DNA of 64,000 nt from Myxococcota bacterium. Lineage in GTDB: Bacteria; Myxococcota_A; Polyangia; Polyangiales; Houyiibacteriaceae. The position numbers and the translations under genes were made by a program. The notes below the pieces were generated by a model. It saw only the letters and a list, made by a program, of their open reading frames with translations. It was not told the DNA's origin and did not search any database. Position 1 is the stretch's first letter, and every line of letters starts with the position of its first letter. Location: assembly GCA_020629955.1 (NCBI GenBank), contig JAHDCI010000002.1, positions 1 to 64,000 on the forward strand, given 5' to 3'. Positions 17,890 through 28,279 of the stretch are shown piece after piece.

Positions 17890-19114
17890 GCCAGATCGCG
17901 CGCCGGAAGACGCCCGAGTCAAAGCGCTCTCCGCGCGCGCAATTCTCCGTTTCGAAGACCGGTACGCGGTCGAACTCAGAGCGCTTGAGGTCGCGCATGG
18001 CGCGCAGGGCTATGCGCTCCCGCATGCCACGGACCTTCGCGACATCGCACTTTTTGAGCAAGCCTCTCTGACGCCTTTCGGGGACCTCGTACGGGAACCG
18101 ACGCCGATTTATGTCGGTGACGCGAGCGAGGCGCTGCCTGCTTATTCTTGGCGAACAAAAGAGGAGCTCGTCACCCTCTTTCGCTCGGCAACGCACCCCC
18201 TTGGACGCGGGCTCTCAGCGCTGGTGGCCGAGTGGCTCGGTCTCGGCGAACGGTTCGAGGGCTCCACTCCTCGACCTTGGTGGCTGACCCCCAATATCGC
18301 GCTCTTTCCGATCCGCAGCGCCACCTTGCTTCCCGCTACGCATACCAACGCATTTTTGATCGGCGAAGGAGCGGAGTGGGTGTTGGTCGAGCCAGCGAAG
18401 GAGCTCGGCGGGAACGAGGTCGGCTTATGGCTGGAGCGTGAGCGCGCGCTGGGAAAGACAATTCTCGGCAAACTCCCGACGCATCATCACCACGATCACT
18501 TCGGTCATCCCGCGGTCCGCGAGCTTCCTCTTTTCGCGCACCCGATCACCGCAGAACTCATCGGCGAAAAACTCGACTCTCGCCGAGGGGACCGCGCGTA
18601 TACCGATGGTGACAGGCTCTCCCTCGGAGAGGCTCAGTTCGAGTTTGTTCACACCCCAGGGCACGCACCCGGCCATCTGTGCATCGTCGATACACGGTCT
18701 CACGTTGCGCTCGTCGGCGATATGGTCGCTGGCGTCGGCACCATCTTGGTCGACCCGAGCGATGGCAATATGACCGAGTACCTCGCGTCACTGAAGAAGC
18801 TTGAAGCGCGGAGTCTTCGCGCCGCCATTCCCGCCCACGGCGGATACCTAGAAACTCCTTCGCAGAGTGTCTTCCCAGGGACGCATGCCCACCGTCTACG
18901 TCGCGAGGCAAAGGTGGAGGAAGCACTCAGTGAGGTGCCGCAGGGCGAAATGGAGTTGACGAAAAAGGTCTACGCAGATGTTCCTGCTGCGCTCTGGCCG
19001 ATCGCAAGGCGCTCGCTGCGCGCTCATTTGATTCGCCTTCAAGAACTCGGCCGCGGCGAGGAGATGACAGAAGGCTGGAGACGTCCGCAAAAGCCCCCTT
19101 TCGCAAGCAGCTAG
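17870..19114 (+). CDS. MBL-fold metallo-hydrolase (LACTB2-like) with N-terminal extension
   Basis: LPTHHHHDHFGHPAV, HTPGHAPGHLCIVD, LVGDMVAG; start overlaps the upstream GTPase gene by 20 nt. Confidence 0.88.
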   Translation: MSSKTNKPDRAPEDARVKALSARAILRFEDRYAVELRALEVAHGAQGYALPHATDLRDIALFEQASLTPFGDLVREPTPIYVGDASEALPAYSWRTKEELVTLFRSATHPLGRGLSALVAEWLGLGERFEGSTPRPWWLTPNIALFPIRSATLLPATHTNAFLIGEGAEWVLVEPAKELGGNEVGLWLERERALGKTILGKLPTHHHHDHFGHPAVRELPLFAHPITAELIGEKLDSRRGDRAYTDGDRLSLGEAQFEFVHTPGHAPGHLCIVDTRSHVALVGDMVAGVGTILVDPSDGNMTEYLASLKKLEARSLRAAIPAHGGYLETPSQSVFPGTHAHRLRREAKVEEALSEVPQGEMELTKKVYADVPAALWPIARRSLRAHLIRLQELGRGEEMTEGWRRPQKPPFASS

Positions 19115-19167
19115 TGCGGGATCGAATCAATGGAAGGGCCCGCTTCCGCACCACACGGACCTCACGA

Positions 19168-19224
19168 CCAAACAGATCCGGGCACGCTCAAATCGAGCGA
19201 ATCAAAACGGGTACGTTTTTTTCG
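19168..19224 (+). repeat. Partial copy (right half) of CTAGCAGGCTG-type repeat family
   Basis: CAAACAGATCCGGGCACGCTCAAATCGAGCGAATCAAAACGGGTACGTTTTTTTCG aligns to the right half of the element at 59504-59670. Confidence 0.4.
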
Positions 19225-19473
19225 TCGATCCGAATGTTTTCACTTATTCGGTGAAATCGGGCGCAAGGTACTGAAGCGCGCTCCAATCGGACGCGGGCGC
19301 GACTCTTCGAATCCTCAATATCGGCAAACGCATAGCGGGCCTGCGTCGACGTGCAGTTTGTGATTGCGCGAGCCAGCGGGCGATACGTTTCCGATTCGAT
19401 CGAACTGACACAAAACTCTTTCGCACGCGCACAGCTCGCCTCCTGAGGGCAACGAGCGTATAACTCACCTACT

Positions 19474-21768
19474 ATGAAGGGTCGAAACACGAAGTCGACA
19501 ATCACCATTTGTTGCCTCCTCGTTCTGGGATGCAGCGAAACGAAGCCCCCGCTGACGGGCGGAAGCTCACCGGCGATGGAGACATGCGTTGGCGGCCGCG
19601 ACGCAGAAACCGGCGAAGCGCTCGACTTCGAGTTAACACTCGACGGACAAACGAGACAGTCCTCTGACGGGCGTCTTTGCATTGAACTTTCCTCGCCAGA
19701 AGCGTTCGTACTCACCCATTCGGGACACCTTCCTGAGCCTTGGGTATTGAACCCTGGTGACGATTTCGAAGTCGACTTCTTCGCCGCAGAGAGTCATTCG
19801 AGTCTACATTTTGGCGGAGACGTCATGATGGGCCGCCGGTACGAGGAGCGATACTTTGCATCTGGAAATCGGGCTGAGGTTGCGCGTGAGCTCGTCGAAC
19901 CGATTTCCCAGCTATTCGGTGCTGCCGATTTCTCCACTGTGAACCTCGAGACGGTCGCGACACTCGCGGGGCCGGAGGAGAGCTACCCAGGGAAACGCTT
20001 TCTCCTCAACACGCACCCGGAGGCGCTTTCCTTTTTGAACGCCCTCGGCGCAGACCTCGTCACTCTCGGAAACAATCACATTCGTGACTGGGGAGACGAG
20101 GGAGTTCGAGCAACCTTGGCATCGCTCGCAGAGGTTGGCATCGCGCAGACGGGCGGTGGCCTGAGCGAGGCAGAAGCAAACGCGCCCAATATTACGACCC
20201 TCCCGAACGGACTTCGCGTCGGCACATTCTCTTGGACGACCGTGGCCGGCGACTTCGTCAATGAGCAGTACCCCGGCCCCAGCGCGACAGCGCCAGTCGA
20301 TCTCGCGGAAGAGGACGCCTGGTTATACGAGCGTCGTTCGTTTGGATTCTCCTCGAGCTATTGGAATGTTCTGGAAACGGGTCGCCGAATTGGAGATGTC
20401 TGGGAACGGTTCAGGGAATCTGAGTCGTCGATGTCCGCTGCCGAGCGCGCGGAGGCGTGGGCGGCGATCGAAGCGGTCTTCCCCGAGATGCAAGATTGGG
20501 GAGCCCGACGCGGCCACGGCGGCGCTGCGGTGTGGAGTTCAAGTTCGGTCGAGGCGATCGAATCCCTTCGAAGCGAAGTCGACATCCTGATCGTTCAGAT
20601 CCACGCAGGTTTCCAGTTCGCGACGAGCCCTTCCGGAAACTCGAGAGCGCTCGCCCGCGCAGCGGTGGAAGCCGGTGCTGACCTGGTGATCGGCCATCAC
20701 CCTCATGTTCTGCAGGGGCTGGAGTGGATCGACGGGAAGCTCGCCGCCTACAGCCTGGGGAACTTCGTATTCGACCAAGATTTTCATACGACGTTTCCTG
20801 GCGCGATGCTTCGGACCGTGTTTCGAGGGGGAGAGCTTGTTCAAGCGAGGGTCATCGCGACGGTTCTCAGCGATTATCGAATCCAACCCGTTGGAGGGGT
20901 CAGCGCAGAACGGATCTACTCGGAACTCGAGCGAAGCTCCGCCGCGCCAATCGTCAGCCGCCGCTTTTCCGATCTTCGGGTCAGGGAGGTTCTTCGAGAA
21001 ACGAGCGCCTCGTTGCGGGTGGATGATCGCGGGAGAATCTTGGCCGAGTCCCCCCAAACGCACGTTGTCGAAGCCTCGAGTGAGCAAAGAGTCGAGCCGA
21101 GCTACCTTATAAGTGGAGAAGGCGAGGTTGGCTTCGATCTCCTTGGTACGGGAAGCTTCGAGAGCGATTTCCATGGCGCTCTAGGCATGGGCTGGAGCCT
21201 CCGCCTGGAGGACAATGATAATGCGGATCGAGGCATCGGCGTCGTCGACGACGCGCTTCTCGGAAATCATGTGCTCAGGGTCCGGCGCACGGTTGCAAAC
21301 CTGGGCGAGATCCTCACCCGGCCCGTCGCTCGCGTTCCTCTGCGCGCGCATCGACGTTTTGACGAGGGCGGGGACGCGCTCGACCCCGAAGCCCGTTTCG
21401 AGGTTGTCGTTGGAATTCGATCGACCGGCAGAGCAGATTGCCCTGCGAGTGTTCGCGTCGACTACTACCAATTACGAGATCAAGACCCAACGATGAATCC
21501 CGTGAGCGAGGTGCTCGGCACAGAAACCCATACGCTACCGTTTTCAGCCGATTGGCAGCGCGCGCGACACGAGCTAACGCCACCGGCGGACGCAAACTTC
21601 GCCCTCATCTATCTTCGCCTAGAGCCCCCGGAGGAGTGGACCTGTATTGCGGAGTTTGACGACGTACGGGTGATGGAATGGAGATCTGCGAGCGCGAACT
21701 CCACCTACGCACCGGTCACTCATGTTGCGCCCGGGGCTGTTGTAAACCTCGCTCATACGGTCAACTAA
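19474..21768 (+). CDS. CapA-family (poly-gamma-glutamate synthesis type) lipoprotein with long C-terminal extension
   Basis: Lipobox LLVLGCS; SLHFGGDVMMGRRYEER, DFSTVNLETVAT, LVTLGNNHIRDWGDEGVRATL, VIGHHPHVLQGLEWIDGKLAAYSLGNFVFDQ. Confidence 0.9.
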   Translation: MKGRNTKSTITICCLLVLGCSETKPPLTGGSSPAMETCVGGRDAETGEALDFELTLDGQTRQSSDGRLCIELSSPEAFVLTHSGHLPEPWVLNPGDDFEVDFFAAESHSSLHFGGDVMMGRRYEERYFASGNRAEVARELVEPISQLFGAADFSTVNLETVATLAGPEESYPGKRFLLNTHPEALSFLNALGADLVTLGNNHIRDWGDEGVRATLASLAEVGIAQTGGGLSEAEANAPNITTLPNGLRVGTFSWTTVAGDFVNEQYPGPSATAPVDLAEEDAWLYERRSFGFSSSYWNVLETGRRIGDVWERFRESESSMSAAERAEAWAAIEAVFPEMQDWGARRGHGGAAVWSSSSVEAIESLRSEVDILIVQIHAGFQFATSPSGNSRALARAAVEAGADLVIGHHPHVLQGLEWIDGKLAAYSLGNFVFDQDFHTTFPGAMLRTVFRGGELVQARVIATVLSDYRIQPVGGVSAERIYSELERSSAAPIVSRRFSDLRVREVLRETSASLRVDDRGRILAESPQTHVVEASSEQRVEPSYLISGEGEVGFDLLGTGSFESDFHGALGMGWSLRLEDNDNADRGIGVVDDALLGNHVLRVRRTVANLGEILTRPVARVPLRAHRRFDEGGDALDPEARFEVVVGIRSTGRADCPASVRVDYYQLRDQDPTMNPVSEVLGTETHTLPFSADWQRARHELTPPADANFALIYLRLEPPEEWTCIAEFDDVRVMEWRSASANSTYAPVTHVAPGAVVNLAHTVN

Positions 21769-21952
21769 ACGAACCTAACCATCGAAACTGCGTTCGCTCC
21801 ACAATGGCGTTGAAGTCAAAAAATCACGTCCAAACAGGAATTCGTGAAATACGGACATCCAATTTGTTGAACTTTTCTTCTCAAAGAAAATTTTCACCAA
21901 ATTGGGTGGCATCGAGTTGAAGAGCGCCGGGCGCGCATGTTAAAACCCCAAA

Positions 21953-23263
21953 ATGGTCAAATGGATGAAGATGGGTTGGGTGTTGGCGCTTGCGGGCTGT
22001 GTGAACGGCTCCGTATCGTCCAACTCTCCGATGGCGGTGGACGCGGACGAAGACGGCGACGGCGTTCCGGCGTCGGCCGATTGCGACGATTCGAACGCAG
22101 CAGTGGGCGCTTTGCTCTATGCGGAAACGTTCGATGACCCGAGCGAATACCTCGAAAATACCTCAAGTCTGACGGACCCCTGGGCGGTCGGTGGTGGGCT
22201 CGCACGAAACTGGGTCGGCGGACAGCAAGCGCTGGTTGGCGAGAATGAGAGCTGGACCGATACGGTCACGTTCGCGACGCTCCGCGGAGAAGGGCTTCAT
22301 GTGAAATGTCGAAACTGTGCCCACGCCGCGCGCCCCACTCCAGGGGACGACGGATACTCCTTTGTACTCTCGGGACTCTACGAGGACGGCGTCGCCACGG
22401 CGATTCTTCTCAACGACGACGCCGTGCTGCGTGTCAACCGTGACGAAGGCTGGGTGACACTCGAGGGTACTGCCAGCGCAGAGGGGGGAGAGACCTTCGA
22501 GGTAAACCTTCGCTGGGAAATCCGTGGACGCGGCGACGCTTACGCGGGTGACCTTGGACCGGATGTGCAGACCGATCTGCAAACGGAAGAGGTTGTCGCG
22601 GAGTGGGAATACCTCGACCTCGTTTCGGGTTCGCTCATCTCCGATTCCACGGAGATCCTCCTTTCTGCGGGTGCAGAGCGCCCGGCTCAGCTGGGCTGGA
22701 AAGCCAACCATCACACGGTGAGCTACGGACTCGCCAGCGGGCTCACCTACGAAGTTGACGGTCGGATCGGCAGCGGGGATATGAAGCTTGAGTTGCTCGA
22801 ACGTGACCGTTTCCGCGCTGGAATTCTCGCGCGAATGAACCACGACGCCGACCAGGGCGAGGGCTTTCATGGCTATCGTTGCGCGGTCGCACGGAACTCT
22901 CAGCTTGGCTGCTACGAGCCTGGCCGATTTGTGCAGCTCGCCGCTTTCCTCGACGGACCGGAAGGTGCCGTTCAATCCGAGTGCTCCCTCGACCGGTGCG
23001 CACCGAATCCAGGCTTCGATCAGCTCGATCGCGAACCGCGTGGGGAGAGCACCGACCTAATCCTCGGCGATGGCGCAGACCTCACATTCTGGGCTGTTGG
23101 CAACTCGCTCCAGTGCGAGTTCGCAGGAGAAGACGGCGAACGAGTCGTGACCAGCGCCACCGATGACCGAATTCAGACCGGCGGGACCGGGCTCTCGGTG
23201 CTGAATCTCTTCACCCAATACGAGTCGGTCAGGGTCTGCCAGGCGTTCCATATCCCGGAATAG
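21953..23263 (+). CDS. Lipoprotein with MopE-type acidic motif (436 aa)
   Basis: Signal peptide with Cys (LALAGCVNG); DADEDGDGVPASADCDDSNAAVG motif. Confidence 0.8.
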   Translation: MVKWMKMGWVLALAGCVNGSVSSNSPMAVDADEDGDGVPASADCDDSNAAVGALLYAETFDDPSEYLENTSSLTDPWAVGGGLARNWVGGQQALVGENESWTDTVTFATLRGEGLHVKCRNCAHAARPTPGDDGYSFVLSGLYEDGVATAILLNDDAVLRVNRDEGWVTLEGTASAEGGETFEVNLRWEIRGRGDAYAGDLGPDVQTDLQTEEVVAEWEYLDLVSGSLISDSTEILLSAGAERPAQLGWKANHHTVSYGLASGLTYEVDGRIGSGDMKLELLERDRFRAGILARMNHDADQGEGFHGYRCAVARNSQLGCYEPGRFVQLAAFLDGPEGAVQSECSLDRCAPNPGFDQLDREPRGESTDLILGDGADLTFWAVGNSLQCEFAGEDGERVVTSATDDRIQTGGTGLSVLNLFTQYESVRVCQAFHIPE

Positions 23264-23280
23264 CACCAACCCAAACGGTC

Positions 23281-23316
23281 AAAATGCGGGCGATGATTCT
23301 CATCGTCCGCATTTTT
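23281..23316 (+). terminator. Rho-independent terminator
   Basis: AAAATGCGGGCGATGA-TTC-TCATCGTCCGCATTTTT hairpin with one G-T wobble and a T run. Confidence 0.75.
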
Positions 23317-23477
23317 ACAATTGCGTAAGAATTTTTTCGAAAAAGAATTCCTCAATCAACACAAAAGGTTAGAAAAACCCTTCAAAAACAAAGCTTTTTT
23401 GACTCGCGCACCCTAAACGAGTGAGATAAAGCTACCTGAGTTCACGATCAATTCCGTGAGCTTTAGGTTGTCGATTC

Positions 23478-25775
23478 TTGTTCGATATTTTTCCCACAAA
23501 CGGGCTCGATAGGAGCATCCTCGCGCCGGTCTTGGTCGGGCTCTCCTTCACAGCGCTTCTAACCGAGACATGGGGCTGGTCCTTTGTCGCATTGGTGGTC
23601 CCAGGCTACCTCGCGGCGGTTTTTGTCGCCGCGCCGTGGAGCGCGGTCGCGATTGTGATCGAAGCGATCGCCACCTACGGGTTAGCGCATCTACTCGGCG
23701 ACGTTCTTCCCCGTCGCGGCCTGTGGACCATGTCATTTGGACGAGAACGCTTCCTTCTGCTGGTCATCTTGAGCGTGATTGTCCGACTCGTGTTCGAAGG
23801 ATGGTTGCTTCGACTCGTTGCCCCCTCGATCGCCCCCGAGATCGCCGGTTCGTTCTACAGCGTCGGTTTGGTTCTCGTGCCTCTCACGGCCAACGCCTTT
23901 TGGAATACGGGCTTCAAACGAGGGCTCTTTCACACGGGCAGCATCACCGCCCTTACCTACGCGACCTTGGTGTTGGTTCTTCTTCCCTTCACCAACCTCA
24001 ATCTTTCCGAACTCGAGGTCACGTACGAGACCGTCGCCCTTCATATGCTGGAGACGCCGCGGATGTACATCATTCTGATCTGCGGTGCGCTCTTTGCGAC
24101 CGCGATGAATGTCCGATACGGATGGGACTTCGCCGGAATTTTGGTTCCCGGCCTACTCGCTGTCGGGTGGTATAGCCCGACCAAGATCGCAACCACGTTC
24201 CTCGAAGCGTGGGTCGCAGTGCTCATCTCGAAGCAGATCGTGAAGCTGCCCTATTTCGCTTCCCGAACGATTGAGGGGCCTCGCCGGCTGCTGCTCATCT
24301 ACGTCGTCGCGTTCAGTATGAAATGGATCGCAGGCCTCCTGGCGTTCGAGACGCATCAGAGCTTTCAAGCGACGGAGCTCTATGGGTTTGGCTACGTCTT
24401 GCCCTCACTCCTCGGGGTGAAGATCTGGCAGCGTGAAAAGACGATAGGAATTCTGCTTCCCACGCTCGCTGCGAGTCTATTCGGCTTCCTCTCGGGCAAT
24501 CTCATCGCCTTTCTACTCGCGGTCTCGGCGGGCCCACCAGCGGCCCAGGTCGAAGCGCAAATGGGCGCGTCCGAACAGCGACGAGCGCTCCTCGATGGCA
24601 GCGCCTGGACCCTCCGCGATCCAAGCGCGGAGGAGGAAAGCGAGAGGCTCATCTTCATCCGGGATCTCGAAGGGATTCACCTTACCTCCGCTCTCCGCAT
24701 TCAGCCCTTCTCGGACGGCTCACGTCTGATCTCCGCGACGGATGCTGGCGGAGTTGCACTCTGGCGACGCGAGTCCGGCGAAGGAGCCTTGGTCGTGGAG
24801 ACGGCTCCAGATAGTGTCCTGCGCGCCCTTGTTCCAGAAATCGCGGAAGCATCCGGCGCTCGAGATATCTGGCTTCTTCGGGAACCTGCCCCTGAAGGTG
24901 TTCTCGAAGGAAATCCGCGGGCGCGCCTTGAAAATGGTCGCCTCGTCACCGACGTAGAGACACCCCTCCGCGAGCTGAGCGAAGACGAGCTTCGAGAGCG
25001 CGCGGCCGCGAATCTTCCCGCGCCGGAGCGAGAAACCCACCCGAGTCTGCAGCAGCTTCTCCTCGACGCGAGCGAGCAAATCGAAACGGATTCCCCGTAC
25101 CATCCCGCCGATGAGACCACCCTCCGCGCATTTAGCGCGGAGATTTCCCCCGAGACAGTCCTCGACCCATGGCGTAGCCGGAGGGCGATCCATTTCGGGC
25201 TCGTCCCATTTTCGACGGCCGACGGCTGGACAGGGGTCCGAGAAGCATCGCCGCGCGGGATGATCTGGGCGAAACGAGATTCCTCAGGCCCCACCTTAAC
25301 CCTTCCCTACCCGGAAGGTCGTAGTGGAATGGTCGAAGCTCTGAGCGAACTGGCGAACCGAACAAGCGCGAGCGAAATCATCTTTGCGGGAGCGGCGCGA
25401 CCTCTTCAGCCCGACCACGGTCGCATCGCGCTACGAGCCCCCTCCTATTCTCTACGCGCCACGGAACTTGCGCTGGGCGCGGGCCAGGATGTTTGGATCG
25501 TCCGCGATATTCCCACGCATCACGAGCGCTGGAATACCGACATCATCGTCACGCCGAACGAAATCGAGCCGGGCTTTGAGTCGGAGATCGCCACGCTCTT
25601 TCCGGACTTCCAGGTCGTTCCCTTCGATCACTCATTCGACATGTTTCCCTTCCGTGGGGCAGGGGACCCGGCGTTTGCGTGGATTCGGCTCTTCGCACCT
25701 GGGCGCGGTCGCATTCTTTGGATCTCGAGCCGAATGCGCTCAGAACTCCTCCTTCAGCGCCGAGGAACCCCATGA
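23478..25775 (+). CDS. Poly-gamma-glutamate biosynthesis protein PgsC/CapC-like, two tandem PgsC-type units plus C-terminal soluble region
   Basis: ALLTETWGWSFVALVVPGYLA and a second unit LFATAMNVRYGWDFAGILVPGLLA, each followed by TM helices and an Arg-rich RRLLLI/RFLLLVI segment; TTG start. Confidence 0.88.
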   Translation: MFDIFPTNGLDRSILAPVLVGLSFTALLTETWGWSFVALVVPGYLAAVFVAAPWSAVAIVIEAIATYGLAHLLGDVLPRRGLWTMSFGRERFLLLVILSVIVRLVFEGWLLRLVAPSIAPEIAGSFYSVGLVLVPLTANAFWNTGFKRGLFHTGSITALTYATLVLVLLPFTNLNLSELEVTYETVALHMLETPRMYIILICGALFATAMNVRYGWDFAGILVPGLLAVGWYSPTKIATTFLEAWVAVLISKQIVKLPYFASRTIEGPRRLLLIYVVAFSMKWIAGLLAFETHQSFQATELYGFGYVLPSLLGVKIWQREKTIGILLPTLAASLFGFLSGNLIAFLLAVSAGPPAAQVEAQMGASEQRRALLDGSAWTLRDPSAEEESERLIFIRDLEGIHLTSALRIQPFSDGSRLISATDAGGVALWRRESGEGALVVETAPDSVLRALVPEIAEASGARDIWLLREPAPEGVLEGNPRARLENGRLVTDVETPLRELSEDELRERAAANLPAPERETHPSLQQLLLDASEQIETDSPYHPADETTLRAFSAEISPETVLDPWRSRRAIHFGLVPFSTADGWTGVREASPRGMIWAKRDSSGPTLTLPYPEGRSGMVEALSELANRTSASEIIFAGAARPLQPDHGRIALRAPSYSLRATELALGAGQDVWIVRDIPTHHERWNTDIIVTPNEIEPGFESEIATLFPDFQVVPFDHSFDMFPFRGAGDPAFAWIRLFAPGRGRILWISSRMRSELLLQRRGTP

Positions 25776-28279
25776 GCAAGACTCGACCAGTGCTCTTTCT
25801 TGCAGCTGTGCTCGCATTCGGGATGTTGGCCGCTTCGTTCTTGCCACGCGAGATCTTTCGAGGGGAATCAGCGCCTATCGAGCTCGATCATACGTCGCTC
25901 TACAGCGTAGCGATCGACTCGCCCCTCGCGCTTGAGATCGAACCCGGAACCCGATCCCTTCGGCTCCACGTCGTACCCGAAGTCGGCCGGCCGGAGACGT
26001 ATCTCCCAGAGGACCGCATCCCTTTTGCGTTCGACGTTCGGTTCGAGCAAAACGGTGAGGAGCTCCTATCGCGGCAGGTGGAGATGGATACCCGGATCAG
26101 CATCTCCGACGATGTGCCGCAGCCGTCCTCCTTTCGGGGGACGCAGCTGGAAGGTGGGTGGGCCGGCGACAACCGGGGACTTCGGCTCGCCGTGCCCGAA
26201 AGGATTCGGCAATCCGGCGGGACCCTACGTCTGATCGCCGGTCGCGGTCCGTATCGCAGACTTCTGGTTCGAGGCTTCGCGCATTTTGACACTCCGGCAC
26301 GTCCATCTTCGACGCGCGTGGCTGCGAGAGAAGCACCCGCGAGTTATGTCGGAAGCTCACTCGGGGCTCGCGATCTACCCAGTGAGCTTCACGAGCGGCG
26401 GGTCAATGAACGCGTAGCGCGGCTCGTTCCGCGGCACTCTCAACCCCGCCGGCGGGCCACCTTCAGCCCCTATCGGAGGCCGTGGTTTGATGCTTCGCGC
26501 CCCGAAGCGAACGCGCTCATTACGTGCGGGCCCAATCGGTGGGTCGCAATCAACTTCGAAGGCGAACTTCCACTTGGCATCTCCGCGGAGGCGAACACAA
26601 GGGTCAGCCTGGATGGAGAAGAAATCTCGGTCGGGACGGCTCCCGTGGAGCGGATTCTCCGTGCGCGGGGCCCTCGAACATTGACGCTTCGGTGTGAGAC
26701 CCAGACCGCCCTTAGGCTGTTCACGAACGAACAAGGAACGCGCGCGTTGATTGGAGAGAGAGAGCGTATCTTGCCGGTGGGCCAAGATCGTTTCTACCTT
26801 CTCCCCGACCTCCGGCGCGTCTGGTTCTACCAGCTCAATGCAGATTCCCCCGTGGAGGTTCCATCGGTCGAAGTCGAACGCGAAGTGGTCGTCGAGTTGC
26901 GGGGCAAGATCGCAAGCGAAGAAGGCTTCTCCGCCATCGACGCGACGATTCGGACGCGGGATTCCGAAGGACGGCTCGTCAGCGAACTCCCAGTGCATCT
27001 GAACAAAGAGCGGTCCTTCTACGAATACTTCCGAGATGGAGACGGGACAAGCCAGGAATGGCGGCAACGCATTCGTGTCGCTGCGGGTCATCGCGTCGAG
27101 ATCTCGGGAAGCCCCAACACGTGGGTGCGCTTAAAGGCCGTTCACGAAGACACGATGGAACGGACGCGCAGTCCTTGGCGCGAAGACCTCGTCGGCAGCG
27201 ACAAAGGCTGGCTATTTGAACCGCGGGAGCTGACCGCCCTCGCGCGAGTCCGCCCCGTCGATTACAGCCGGCTCGCCCGAGAGGGGCGGCTCGAACGTCT
27301 GGTCGAACAAGTCCGCCTTGAACAACTTGATGAAGGAGAAGATGCGGCGGCCATGGAAGAGGCCCGAAATGCGCGTCTAAGGTCCACGCAGGCGAGTGAA
27401 AGCCCCGACCAAACGACTCCTCCCGTCGCGCTTCGGGACGAAAACGAACCCGCGGAAAACGCCGAATCGAACCGGGACACGGAAAGCCGTACCGAGCGCG
27501 CGAGGGTAGCTCACTGGCGCCCGCGCTACGCGCGTTCAATTCGACCGATCGGTGACGTCATCTCGCAACGCGTGCTGACCCAAACCCTCGGTCGGCCGAG
27601 CCACTACTGGGCGCCGATCACGAGCTCTCGCCGCTACCTATCGGGCGGTTTGGCGACGTACGTTTGGCTGCGTCCGGAACGTCTCGGAGAACAGGTCAGG
27701 CTCTTTATCAACGGCGAACAACATCTCGAAACACGCATCTCCAGCGAACTTCAGCGGTTTCGCATCGCACTTCCCGCGGAGCCCTCATCGATCGAGGTTC
27801 GAGGCATCGGAACAGGTGAAGCCTTTACCAACGCGAACCCCGTCGAGGGCAGCGTCTACCGGCGCGACCGATTCTTTGAGCTGCGCCGCGATGGGTCGCT
27901 GGAATTCGAATTCGATGCGGAACCCGGCGAACGCCAGTCCGTGGTGCTTCAAGTGCTGACCGAGAACCCGGGGGAGCAAGTGGCGCTCTCCTACGAACAG
28001 ACAGGCGGGACCGGGCTCGGGACCGGAAGCCAACGGCGAATCGCGGACCGCTGGCGACGAGGTCGATTTGTCGATCTGCAGCAGGAAGATCCGGGCTTCA
28101 TCAAGGCGATTGTCCCTTTCGGGATCGCGAGCAACGCGCGAACCCGCCGGCTTCGGCTTCGGTGGGAACGAGACAGGTCCGACGACACGTCTTCGCGGCT
28201 CTGGGTACGAGCCGTCGTCGTAAGCGATCGTCCGCGCGCAGACCGAAACTCAACACGCGTTCGAAGTGTGCTCCGATGA
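25772..28279 (+). CDS. Secreted/envelope protein of unknown function (835 aa)
   Basis: ATGA-coupled to the capC-like gene; N-terminal signal anchor VLFLAAVLAFGMLAASFLP; beta-rich, Arg-rich composition. Confidence 0.8.
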   Translation: MSKTRPVLFLAAVLAFGMLAASFLPREIFRGESAPIELDHTSLYSVAIDSPLALEIEPGTRSLRLHVVPEVGRPETYLPEDRIPFAFDVRFEQNGEELLSRQVEMDTRISISDDVPQPSSFRGTQLEGGWAGDNRGLRLAVPERIRQSGGTLRLIAGRGPYRRLLVRGFAHFDTPARPSSTRVAAREAPASYVGSSLGARDLPSELHERRVNERVARLVPRHSQPRRRATFSPYRRPWFDASRPEANALITCGPNRWVAINFEGELPLGISAEANTRVSLDGEEISVGTAPVERILRARGPRTLTLRCETQTALRLFTNEQGTRALIGERERILPVGQDRFYLLPDLRRVWFYQLNADSPVEVPSVEVEREVVVELRGKIASEEGFSAIDATIRTRDSEGRLVSELPVHLNKERSFYEYFRDGDGTSQEWRQRIRVAAGHRVEISGSPNTWVRLKAVHEDTMERTRSPWREDLVGSDKGWLFEPRELTALARVRPVDYSRLAREGRLERLVEQVRLEQLDEGEDAAAMEEARNARLRSTQASESPDQTTPPVALRDENEPAENAESNRDTESRTERARVAHWRPRYARSIRPIGDVISQRVLTQTLGRPSHYWAPITSSRRYLSGGLATYVWLRPERLGEQVRLFINGEQHLETRISSELQRFRIALPAEPSSIEVRGIGTGEAFTNANPVEGSVYRRDRFFELRRDGSLEFEFDAEPGERQSVVLQVLTENPGEQVALSYEQTGGTGLGTGSQRRIADRWRRGRFVDLQQEDPGFIKAIVPFGIASNARTRRLRLRWERDRSDDTSSRLWVRAVVVSDRPRADRNSTRVRSVLR

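Noticed and set aside
22163-22975. 270-aa minus-strand ORF
   Set aside because: Shadow of the MopE-type lipoprotein gene.
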